Shown here: positions 1-5,743 of the stretch, in pieces | How positions within the stretch are numbered: the stretch's first letter is position 1 | Layout: the number at the start of each line of letters is the position of its first letter | Assembly: GCA_038231575.1 (NCBI GenBank) | Contig: JBBRLB010000206.1 | Location: forward strand, 1-7,085 | From: CAITWF01 sp038231575 | GTDB lineage: Bacteria > Verrucomicrobiota > Verrucomicrobiia > Opitutales > Opitutaceae | Length of the DNA: 7,085 bases | Direction of reading: 5' to 3' | Program-made: the position numbers and the translations under genes | The notes under the pieces: generated by a model | Databases searched by the model: none | The model's input: only the letters and a program-made list of their open reading frames with translations | Told to the model about the DNA's origin: nothing

Positions 1-438
1 ATCGGCACGAACCTCACCGCCAATCACGCGCACGCGGCCTTCATGGGCGTCTTCGGCATGCTGGCTGTGGCGCTGCTGGTATTCGTCCTCCGACAGGTGT
101 CGACCGCGAAGCATTGGGAAAAAATGCAGATCTACCTGCGCACCTCCTTCTGGGGCCTGAACCTCGGGCTGGCCGGGATGGTGGTGCTGAATCTTTTCCC
201 GATCGGAGTTCTGCAATTGCTGGACGTCACCCGCCACGGTTATTGGCACGCCCGCAGTCCGGCGTTCTCCGACCGGCCGTTGATCGCGGCCTTGGAATGG
301 GCGCGGATGCCGGCCGACGTGGTCTTTATTCTCTTCGGGGTCGTGCCGCTGGTCATCGTCACCCTGCTGACCTATCGTCACGCCCGGAGAGAGCCCAGTG
401 CGGGCCTGCCGGCGGCCAGCCCCCGGGGAATCCAATGA
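1..438 (+). CDS. norB: Nitric oxide reductase large subunit, quinol-dependent type (C-terminal part)
   Basis: This is the last 145 residues of a haem-copper oxidase superfamily membrane protein; the 5' part lies outside the window. The family reduces two NO to N2O in the cytoplasmic membrane. An N-H-A-H motif (window residues 8-11) followed by a glycine-rich helix matches the NorB helix whose two histidines bind haem b3 and haem b. Two more hydrophobic segments follow (about residues 46-66 and 101-119). Between them, the segment around 'LQLLDVTRHGYWHARS' resembles the single-chain quinol-type enzyme (qNOR) more than cytochrome c-dependent NorB. The polar tail ends in TGA, which overlaps the next start as ATGA, so the genes are probably co-transcribed and translationally coupled. 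A cbb3-type oxidase subunit is the main alternative, but its equivalent histidine segment reads differently. Identification is from remembered family sequences; the catalytic FeB ligands are not in view. Confidence 0.82.
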   Translation: MGTNLTANHAHAAFMGVFGMLAVALLVFVLRQVSTAKHWEKMQIYLRTSFWGLNLGLAGMVVLNLFPIGVLQLLDVTRHGYWHARSPAFSDRPLIAALEWARMPADVVFILFGVVPLVIVTLLTYRHARREPSAGLPAASPRGIQ

Positions 439-1136
439 AACGGAAAACCACCACGCCGCGTCTCGCCGGCACCAAGGCCCGGTCCGCGGCCTCGCGGGCA
501 CCGCGAAAGTCAGGGAGCAAAGCCCCGTCCTTTGTGCTGATGATCGGGCATTCCACCCGCACGCTCGGGGAATTCATCGGCCTGCTCAAGGCCCACGGGG
601 CAACGGGCATCGCGGACGTGCGCACGGTGCCGCGCTCGAGGCACAATCCCCAGTTCAATCGCGAAACCCTGCCCGCTGCGTTGCAGGCCGCCGGCATCGG
701 CTATGTGCACCTGGCCGAGCTCGGCGGATTCCGGCACACGACGCCCGATTCCCCCAACGCCGGCTGGCGCAAAGCCTCTTTCCGCGGCTACGCCGATTAC
801 ATGCAGACGCCCGCGTTTGCCCAGGGTCTTGCCGCTCTGATCCAATTGGCGGGACAAGGCCAAATCGTGGTGATGTGCGCTGAGGCGGTGCCGTGGCGCT
901 GCCATCGTTCGCTCATCGCCGATGCCCTGCTCACCCGGGGAATCCGCAGCGAGGACATCAGCAGCGCGATCCGCCGCGCGGTGCACACCCTCACGCCCTT
1001 TGCCAAAGTCCGCGGCACGACGATCACCTACCCGGCGCCGACGGCAAGCCGCACGGCCAAGCAGCCGCCGGCCAAACGCTCCCGGATGCATGGCGCAACC
1101 GGCATGAACCTCAAAAAACGGAGCCCCGGATCATGA
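435..1136 (+). CDS. DUF488 domain protein
   Basis: A 233-residue protein of the DUF488 family, whose biochemical role is not established. The family hallmarks are present: IGHSTR (37-42), DVRTVPRSRHNPQFN (61-75), ELGGFR (95-100) and CAEAVPWRCHR (148-158). The conserved Cys, Glu, Arg and His residues of the last motif suggest a small-molecule or metal-binding pocket. The first 30 residues are basic, low-complexity and probably disordered; the C-terminal 35 residues are also Lys/Arg-rich, so the core is about 35-200. The ATG at 435 was chosen because it overlaps the upstream TGA (ATGA) and has GGGGA five bases upstream. A longer reading upstream would run wholly inside the reductase gene in another frame and is unlikely. 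The gene overlaps the next start in the same ATGA fashion. No signal peptide or membrane segment is seen, so a cytoplasmic location is expected. Confidence 0.88.
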   Translation: MKRKTTTPRLAGTKARSAASRAPRKSGSKAPSFVLMIGHSTRTLGEFIGLLKAHGATGIADVRTVPRSRHNPQFNRETLPAALQAAGIGYVHLAELGGFRHTTPDSPNAGWRKASFRGYADYMQTPAFAQGLAALIQLAGQGQIVVMCAEAVPWRCHRSLIADALLTRGIRSEDISSAIRRAVHTLTPFAKVRGTTITYPAPTASRTAKQPPAKRSRMHGATGMNLKKRSPGS

Positions 1137-1723
1137 AACCCACGAATGCGGCCAAAGACTTTCCCGTCGTTTGCGTAGGCGGTTCGGCCGGGGGGCTCGA
1201 CGCCTATACCCGACTGCTCCGGCATCTGCCGGCCGATATGGGAGTGGCGATCGTGATCGTCAATCACGTGAGAAACATCGCCACGCAACTGCACGAGATA
1301 CTCCCGCGCTTCACCGCGATGCCCGTTGAGCTGATCACGGAAAGATTGGATATCCAGCCGAACCACGTGTTCATCATTCCGTCGCAGCGCGATCTGCACG
1401 TGCTTGATGGGGAGTTCCGGCTGCAGCCGATCTCCAAGCCGCGGGGATGGCCCGACGTGATCACGGTGTTTCTGCGCTCCCTGACCAAGCACTGGGACGG
1501 CAAACTGATCGCGGTCATTGTCTCGGGCTATGATGGCGACGGGGCGGAGGCCCTGCGCGGGATCAAAGAAGTGGGGGGCGTCACCATCGCCCAGAAGCTC
1601 GAAACGGCCGCGCAGCCCGACATGCCCAAGAGCGCCATCGCCAGCGGGTGCATCGATTTCATCCTCTCACCCGAAGAAATCGCCGGGAAAATTGTCCAGA
1701 TTGCGAAGGCGGAGGCAGGGTGA
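1133..1723 (+). CDS. cheB: Single-domain CheB-like protein-glutamate methylesterase
   Basis: A 196-residue protein consisting only of a CheB methylesterase domain. CheB removes methyl groups from chemoreceptor glutamates (and deamidates glutamines) in the cytoplasm. The catalytic triad is visible: Ser18 in GGSAGG, His45 in VIVNHVRN and Asp136 in SGYDGDGAE. The conserved AQPDMPKSAIASG segment (about 159-171) and the final helix are also intact. Canonical CheB carries an N-terminal receiver domain; here the protein starts almost at the catalytic strand, so phosphorylation cannot control it directly. The start is supported by GGAG at 1120-1123, nine bases upstream, and by the ATGA overlap with the DUF488 gene. 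No chemotaxis gene is nearby. Stand-alone CheB proteins are often found outside chemotaxis operons, and the true substrate is unknown. The stop codon lies inside an 8-bp hairpin. Confidence 0.88.
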   Translation: MKPTNAAKDFPVVCVGGSAGGLDAYTRLLRHLPADMGVAIVIVNHVRNIATQLHEILPRFTAMPVELITERLDIQPNHVFIIPSQRDLHVLDGEFRLQPISKPRGWPDVITVFLRSLTKHWDGKLIAVIVSGYDGDGAEALRGIKEVGGVTIAQKLETAAQPDMPKSAIASGCIDFILSPEEIAGKIVQIAKAEAG

Positions 1724-1739
1724 AGGCGGGACGCCTTCA
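1721..1739 (+). repeat. Perfect GC-rich hairpin at the cheB stop codon
   Basis: TGAAGGCG-GGA-CGCCTTCA is a perfect 8-bp inverted repeat with a 3-base loop. Its first three bases are the cheB TGA. No U-run follows, so it is not a standard intrinsic terminator. It could be an mRNA stability or processing element that separates the coupled genes from the PGPGW gene, or a partial terminator. The function is inferred only. Confidence 0.55.
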
Positions 1740-1754
1740 TCGGGTCGAGCCGAA

Positions 1755-2153
1755 GTGAAAACGACCTTGGAACACTTCATCGCCCGATTTCGTCTGCTCC
1801 GGCGCCAGCCGACTTTTCGTCTCTCACGCAAAGTCGTGGTCGCGGCGCCGGGGGGCACCGTGGTGCTGGTGGGCATCGCCATGGTGGTGTTGCCCGGCCC
1901 GGCCATCCTGGTGATCCCGCTCGGGCTCGCGATTCTGGCGACCGAGTTTCTGTTGGCACGGCGCTGGTTGAAGCGCGCGCGGGACCTGCTCCCAACTGGC
2001 GACAAGCTCCCGCCCCAGCGGGGCCGACGGCCGGCAATGCGTGGCATCAGTGCCCCGTCCAAGACGTGCTGGCCCAAAACCATTACTCCGCGTCCGGACT
2101 TTCCGCGCCGGAAGCCGCGCAGCGCCTCGCGACCCATGGCCCGAACGAGCTAA
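1755..2153 (+). CDS. Small PGPGW-family transmembrane protein
   Basis: A predicted 132-residue membrane protein of unknown function. Two hydrophobic segments (about 27-46 and 50-66) are joined by VLPGPA, and IPLGLAILATEF followed by ARRWL (54-72) matches the PGPGW transmembrane family (Pfam-type), in which the turn usually reads PGPGW; here the last G and W are A and I. The start is a GTG 31 bases after the cheB stop with only a weak Shine-Dalgarno; the reading frame is open further upstream, so the start is uncertain, but the conserved part begins around residue 15. The tail after about residue 80 is Pro/Arg-rich and unlike the family; residues 95-132 overlap the start of the ATPase gene in another frame. 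The real end may therefore have been altered by an indel near 2037. The gene probably belongs to the upstream operon. Confidence 0.68.
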   Translation: MKTTLEHFIARFRLLRRQPTFRLSRKVVVAAPGGTVVLVGIAMVVLPGPAILVIPLGLAILATEFLLARRWLKRARDLLPTGDKLPPQRGRRPAMRGISAPSKTCWPKTITPRPDFPRRKPRSASRPMARTS

Positions 2154-2756
2154 AGCAAGGCCATCGCATCAGCCCGCTGCAGATCCTCCTCGGGCAGTTC
2201 AAGAGCCTCATCATCTGGATCCTCATCGCCGCGGGAGTAGTCTCCGGCTTGCTGGGCGAAACGATCGATGCCATCGCCATCTTCACGATTGTCGTCTTCA
2301 ACGCGGTCATCGGCTTCTACCAGGAGTTCAACGCCGAGAAGTCCATCGCGGCTCTCCAGAAGATGACCGCGCCCCAAGCCAAGGTGCGCCGCGACGGGCA
2401 GATCACTTCGATTCCGGCCGCAGGCATCGTCGTCGGTGACATTCTCGAGTTGGAGTCCGGCGACCTGGTCGCAGCGGATGCCCGGCTCCTGGTGGCGGCT
2501 TCCCTCACGTGTATCGAGTCCGCGCTGACCGGCGAGTCGGAGGCGGTTACGAAGCAGGCTGCGACGATCGAACCGGGCGAATCCCGTGGCCGATCGCGCA
2601 AACATTCTGTTCATGGGCACCAGCGTCGCGACGGGCACGGGCCAGGCCGTCGTCGTGGCCATGGGGATGCAGACCCAGTTGGGCCGCATCGCGGAACTGA
2701 TTCAGGAAGCGGGGGCGGAGGAACGAAGCCCGCTGGAAGCTGGAAGGAAACTGGAT
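2042..2756 (+). pseudogene. Cation-transporting P-type ATPase, truncated and frameshifted N-terminal remnant
   Basis: The remnant of an ion-pumping P-type ATPase of the Ca2+ or general-cation class (normally about 900 residues). From a GTG at 2066 the reading gives the N-terminal domain signature GPNEL (25-29), two membrane helices (about 46-64 and 67-85), and the actuator domain with VGDILELESGD (123-133) and TGES (155-158), the phosphatase loop. After Glu172 (codon 2579-2581) homology moves to another frame at 2580 (VADRANILFMGTSVATG and later QLGRIAELIQEAG), meaning one base gained or two lost. Similarity fades after KLD near 2755. The DKTGT phosphorylation site, the nucleotide-binding domain and helices 3-10 are absent, so no working pump can be made. 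The typical opening 'WHQ.PV.DVL' is encoded upstream of the GTG, from 2042, in a frame with no standard start codon. Confidence 0.82.
2733..2746 (+). repeat. Tandem heptamer CTGGAAG x2
   Basis: Two adjacent copies of CTGGAAG lie where ATPase homology starts to fail. The duplication may be a slippage scar in the dying gene. It is short enough to be chance. Confidence 0.4.
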
Positions 2757-2793
2757 CTTCAGGGGGGTCGGGCCGGGAGGGGTCACCTGAAGA
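2756..2793. repeat. 8-bp inverted repeat at the end of the ATPase remnant
   Basis: TCTTCAGG (2756-2763) and CCTGAAGA (2786-2793) form a perfect inverted repeat around a 22-base G-rich centre. It starts where ATPase homology ends and finishes three bases before the TPR gene stop (2796-2798, minus strand). Read from the minus strand it could be a weak 3' hairpin for that gene, but no U-run follows. It could also mark a recombination joint. Confidence 0.4.
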
Positions 2794-2795
2794 GT

Positions 2796-4433
2796 TTAAT
2801 TTGGTGCGGGCTGCGCTGTAACGCGAACGAGCGCGGCCCGTGTTTGCGCGCGCAGCGACGCATCGTCAGGCTGGTCCAGCCGAAGCAGGGCCTTCTGCAA
2901 CACTTCGCGCGATGGTTTCATCGCCTGAAGCAATTTCGGGAGATTTTGCGCGAGCATTGGCCGGTTGACGGACTCGATGTCGAACCGGATCAATTCGGTG
3001 AGCACGCTCTGGTTGAGCGGTTCAATCACCCACGCACGTTCCAGCACTTCACGCGCAGAGCTAACTGCGCCGAGCAAACGCAGTTGTTTGGCGAGCAACC
3101 GTGCAGCGGCTCCGCGAAGTTGGGATTGATTGAGAAAAGCGGTGAGAGTGAGCTTCGCTTCGGCAGTTTCATTGAGGCCGAAAAGCGCGACAGCGCGCTG
3201 GCAGTGCAAGGTGGCGGTGTAGGTTGGATTAACTTTGCGGTCCTCCCGGAGTGCAGTGCCCGCGAGCGTGTCGGCCGTGCGGTAGTCCTTTACGGCTAGG
3301 GCGGCCTGAATGCGCGCGAGGTTGAACGGCATAAGCGCAAATTTCTGCGCCGCGGCGAGATCGCGCACTTGGGAAGCGAGCGTGGGCTGCGCCGTGTCAA
3401 CCGAGAACTCCGCCAGCAACAGCAGCGCTTTGGGATCGGATTTGAAGTCGGCCACGTAAGCGGCGAGTTCACGAATTTCGGCGACACGATTGCCGGTCGC
3501 ATGGTAGCTACTCAGCAGGTCGATGCGCGGACCTGGGCTCGCCGGATCGTTGAACTGCCGAAGCAGCGACATCCGGCGCGCCTCGGCTGTGTGTCCAAGG
3601 GCAAGATGCAGGCGCACAAGTTGGAGGTAGAGTTCGTCGCGTTGATGAAACCGGGGGAGTTCATTCTCCAGCCGCGCCAGCGCGAGTTCGGGGTAACCGC
3701 GTTCCCAATCGCATTTCGCGAGGAGAATCTCGCCCTCGAGCGAGTCGGTGAGGCGCCACTCATGCAGGAGATTTTCGGCGCGGTCGTAGTCACCTTTGTC
3801 GAAATGCGCCGTGGCTGATTGGAGCGCGATGAATTGGTGGGTGAGGATTGCATCGGGCTTGGCGGGCAGGATCGTGCCGGCGATCGCCAGCGCGCGCTCG
3901 GCGTTATGCGTCTCAAACAGGAGGGCAAAAAGGACCCTCAGATAGTCGAGGTCGGCCTTGGCGAGAGACGGACCCTCGGTGAGTGTTTTCAATGCGAGAT
4001 CAGCCCGTCCGAGCTGAACTTGCAGCTCGGCGACTTGTCGGCGCGCCTCCACGTCGTCCGGCACACGGTCCAAGCCGGCACGCAGCCAGCGATATCCGTT
4101 CAGGTAGTTTTTCGCTTCCAGCTCCGCGTGGCCCAGCGCCAAGTAGTGCCGACCCAGACCGGTGCGATAGTGCTGGGCGCGGAGCGGATAAAATAAGAAA
4201 TCAAGGTAACTGACGTCGGCGTAACCGCGCTGATATTTGACAAACACCCACAATCCTCCCGCAATCGCGAGCCAGCCACAGACGGCTAAAGCGGCTAAGA
4301 CGGTTGCGATGCGACGCCAGAAAAGGTGCCAATACTCTGAGTCGTGCGTGGTGATACGCACCCAGAGCTTGCCGCGATAAATCGGATCGTCAGGATCGAA
4401 TTTGCGCTGCCCTATTTTGCTGAGATCTGGCAT
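2796..4433 (-). CDS. Membrane-anchored tetratricopeptide-repeat protein
   Basis: A 545-residue protein. A charged N-terminal stretch of about 40 residues (cytoplasmic by the positive-inside rule) is followed by one transmembrane helix (about 42-65), then a long, Ala/Leu-rich helical region (about 85-520) with degenerate TPR-like repeats: alternating W/Y/L-G/A-Y/F-A-P spacing, for example HYLALGHAELEAKNY and ARRQVAELQVQLGRADLAL. TPR arrays hold partner proteins; with this topology the repeats would lie outside the cytoplasmic membrane. No enzymatic motif was seen and I do not recognise a named family. The ATG at 4433 is the only plausible start before the membrane segment, but there is no clear Shine-Dalgarno. 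It lies 87 bases downstream of the PEP-CTERM gene on the same strand, so the two may share a transcript and an envelope or export role; that link is inference. Confidence 0.8.
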   Translation of the reverse strand: MPDLSKIGQRKFDPDDPIYRGKLWVRITTHDSEYWHLFWRRIATVLAALAVCGWLAIAGGLWVFVKYQRGYADVSYLDFLFYPLRAQHYRTGLGRHYLALGHAELEAKNYLNGYRWLRAGLDRVPDDVEARRQVAELQVQLGRADLALKTLTEGPSLAKADLDYLRVLFALLFETHNAERALAIAGTILPAKPDAILTHQFIALQSATAHFDKGDYDRAENLLHEWRLTDSLEGEILLAKCDWERGYPELALARLENELPRFHQRDELYLQLVRLHLALGHTAEARRMSLLRQFNDPASPGPRIDLLSSYHATGNRVAEIRELAAYVADFKSDPKALLLLAEFSVDTAQPTLASQVRDLAAAQKFALMPFNLARIQAALAVKDYRTADTLAGTALREDRKVNPTYTATLHCQRAVALFGLNETAEAKLTLTAFLNQSQLRGAAARLLAKQLRLLGAVSSAREVLERAWVIEPLNQSVLTELIRFDIESVNRPMLAQNLPKLLQAMKPSREVLQKALLRLDQPDDASLRAQTRAALVRVTAQPAPN

Positions 4434-4463
4434 GGACGCGATAGCGGCGCCGTTTGGTTCTCA

Positions 4464-4501
4464 CGACCTCGTCTGCCGATGAAGGCGATAAATTGAGGTC
4501 G
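4464..4501. repeat. 7-bp inverted repeat between the PEP-CTERM and TPR genes
   Basis: CGACCTC (4464-4470) and GAGGTCG (4495-4501) are perfect inverted arms with a 24-base loop that holds a smaller GCC/GGC pairing. It sits in the 87-base gap after the PEP-CTERM stop and before the TPR start. There is no U-run, so it is at most a processing or weak termination structure. Confidence 0.35.
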
Positions 4502-4520
4502 GACCTGCCATGACCGGTGC

Positions 4521-5330
4521 TCACTGGCGGTTTGTCGTATGACGGCCAAAAAACTTGGTTCGCCTCACGACGATCAGAAGCCCCGCCAGTCCCGCCAATA
4601 GGGCGGCGGTGGACGCGGGTTCGGGGATCGCACTGCTGATTGTGATGTTGTTCGTGTCGAGCGTAACGGCACCATTGATCGCCAGGACACGGCCATCGAT
4701 GCTTGTGCCCGTAATTAGGGTGCCGCTCTCAAGGGCGATTGTTGTCCCGGCAAACGTCGTGCTCGAGTTGAAGGTGACGGAGCTGCCGACTTTGAAAAAG
4801 ACGTTGCCGGAGACGGCACCGTTGCTCAGGACGACCGACGAGGACGCCGCGGTCGTAAGTGTGCTCCCGATCTGAAAAACGAATAGCGGATTCGTCAGGC
4901 CTTGGCCGTTGAGAGTAAGCGTTCCAGTCAACCCGGCTGACGTTGAGAAAAAATACACGCCCGGCGTGAGCGTGAGCCCGCCAAGGTCAGTGCCCGTCAG
5001 AGTCTGGGTAGGGATAAGGCCTGCGAGTTGGTTGTAGGCCGTCAGGGCGTCGGCATGGGCTTGCTGAGCCAGCGAGTCATTGGAGTGGATCGTCCCGGTT
5101 ACGTTGGGCGACCCCGTGATCGCTGTCCCCGGGCTAACGCCGAGGTCGCCGATGATGTTGGTCGTCCCAGTGTTGGTCACCGTTGAGCCGCCGAGGATCG
5201 CAAAACTCGACGCGGTGCCCAGCACAATGGTGGTCTGAGCTTTCGCCCAGCTTCCGAGGCAAGTGACGATGGCAACGAGCAACAGAGAATTGGCGAACTG
5301 AAGAAATGGTCTTGGAAAATGAAGATTCAT
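4521..5330 (-). CDS. PEP-CTERM-sorted DUF3494 (ice-binding-like) secreted protein
   Basis: A 269-residue exported protein. A signal peptide (1-31) has a hydrophobic core at about 13-26 and an AKA|Q cleavage site. The mature part begins with LGTASSFAILGGSTVTNTG and continues through GDLGVSPGTAITG, LGGLTLTPGVYFF and LFVFQIGSTL, the pattern of the DUF3494 beta-helical fold found in ice-binding proteins and many adhesin-like proteins. It is rich in Thr, Ser, Gly and Asn and low in charge. Residues 236-238 are PEP, followed by a hydrophobic stretch and RR (about 256-257), a PEP-CTERM sorting signal read by an exosortase; no exosortase is in the window. The tail after RR is about 12 residues longer than is usual. 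GGAGG (minus strand, plus positions 5342-5346) lies 11 bases before the ATG. Ice binding cannot be claimed from sequence alone; a surface or matrix role is equally likely. Confidence 0.9.
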   Translation of the reverse strand: MNLHFPRPFLQFANSLLLVAIVTCLGSWAKAQTTIVLGTASSFAILGGSTVTNTGTTNIIGDLGVSPGTAITGSPNVTGTIHSNDSLAQQAHADALTAYNQLAGLIPTQTLTGTDLGGLTLTPGVYFFSTSAGLTGTLTLNGQGLTNPLFVFQIGSTLTTAASSSVVLSNGAVSGNVFFKVGSSVTFNSSTTFAGTTIALESGTLITGTSIDGRVLAINGAVTLDTNNITISSAIPEPASTAALLAGLAGLLIVVRRTKFFGRHTTNRQ

Positions 5331-5353
5331 TCGTCGACTCGCCTCCGAGGATA

Positions 5354-5382
5354 ATTATGACCACGCAGGCAACCGGGAGCAA
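5354..5382 (-). promoter_or_regulatory. Candidate sigma-70-type promoter for the PEP-CTERM gene
   Basis: On the minus strand TTGCTC (5377-5382) and CATAAT (5354-5359) are separated by exactly 17 bases. The -10 matches the consensus at 5 of 6 positions; the -35 only at 3 of 6. Transcription would start near 5347, leaving a leader of about 17 bases with the GGAGG almost at its 5' end, which is tight. This is a candidate, not proof. Confidence 0.45.
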
Positions 5383-5383
5383 T

Positions 5384-5396
5384 GGGTTATTAACCC
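5384..5396. promoter_or_regulatory. 13-bp perfect palindrome, operator candidate
   Basis: GGGTTA-T-TAACCC is a perfect 6+1+6 palindrome placed immediately upstream of the candidate -35 of the PEP-CTERM gene. That position suits a dimeric regulator acting as activator, or as repressor if the promoter differs. The regulator is unknown. Confidence 0.42.
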
Positions 5397-5400
5397 TATT

Positions 5401-5579
5401 CGTGGGGTTGGATCAACGCGCGCTCAAGCAACCGCTAGGTCGCGACGGAACCCGAAGGGGGTTACGGTGGCCGCATGAGCCCACGTAGGCCTTCACCCCA
5501 TATCCGGGGTTCAGCCCGCGGAGTAGGATACGGTTTACGTCACGCTTACTTGAAACTCGACCTTGTTGAGTCGCCGCGC
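5401..5579. other. Hairpin-rich intergenic stretch without a recognisable gene
   Basis: I see no convincing gene here. Small inverted repeats are GGTTG/CAACC (5406-5410 with 5429-5433), AACCC/GGGTT with a 5-base loop (5449-5463), ACCCC/GGGGT with a 6-base loop (5495-5510), and ACTCGAC/GTTGAGT with a 3-base loop and one mismatch (5555-5571). Their density suggests either a structured RNA leader on the minus strand, a dispersed intergenic repeat, or scrambled gene debris. No known riboswitch was recognised. Confidence 0.35.
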
Positions 5580-5661
5580 GTTCGCACCGCGACGCGGGAA
5601 AGCGCCCCTGACCCGGGGCATGATCGCCGTCTTGGCAGTGCCCCAGGACCACTTCTCTTGA
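5580..5661 (+). pseudogene. Remnant 3' end of a histidine kinase gene
   Basis: Positions 5599-5612 and 5622-5635 share two identical 14-base blocks (AAAGCGCCCCTGAC and GATCGCCGTCTTGG) with the end of the downstream kinase gene (6777-6790 and 6799-6812). The order is the same, and the space between them is one base longer (9 versus 8). Removing that base gives SAPDPGMIAVLAVP, which corresponds to SAPDAGTIAVLELP, the last strand of the HATPase_c domain; a TGA follows at 5659-5661. Upstream of about 5580 no kinase homology is readable. The remnant is therefore the tail of a paralogous kinase that has lost its body and gained a frameshift. Confidence 0.62.
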
Positions 5662-5743
5662 ACTCACCTGATGAAAACTGCTCCCCTGCCGCTACGTCAG
5701 CACCGCCACATCGCGGCCTGCTCAACCTGAATCCTCAAGCGTT

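Noticed and set aside
510..1091. 193-codon minus-strand open frame opposite the DUF488 gene
   Set aside because: Antisense shadow; all DUF488 motifs are on the plus strand.
1724..1760. Intrinsic terminator after cheB
   Set aside because: The hairpin is strong but no T-run follows and the next gene is 15 bases beyond it on the same strand.
2796..5400. Transposon or insertion sequence
   Set aside because: No transposase, no matching terminal inverted repeats and no target-site duplication could be found at the block edges.
5401..5520. Possible cyclic-di-GMP or other riboswitch upstream of the PEP-CTERM gene
   Set aside because: I looked for the GEMM core blocks on both strands and could not find them in order; only unassigned hairpins remain.
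5413..5667. 84-codon minus-strand open frame
   Set aside because: It overlaps the kinase remnant and the hairpin stretch, has no family resemblance that I recognise and no good ribosome-binding site; the open frame is explained by high GC.
5671..5730. 19-codon open frame starting ATGAAAACTGC just after the kinase remnant
   Set aside because: No Shine-Dalgarno, no recognisable product and too short to support; it may be the start of another lost gene, but that cannot be shown.
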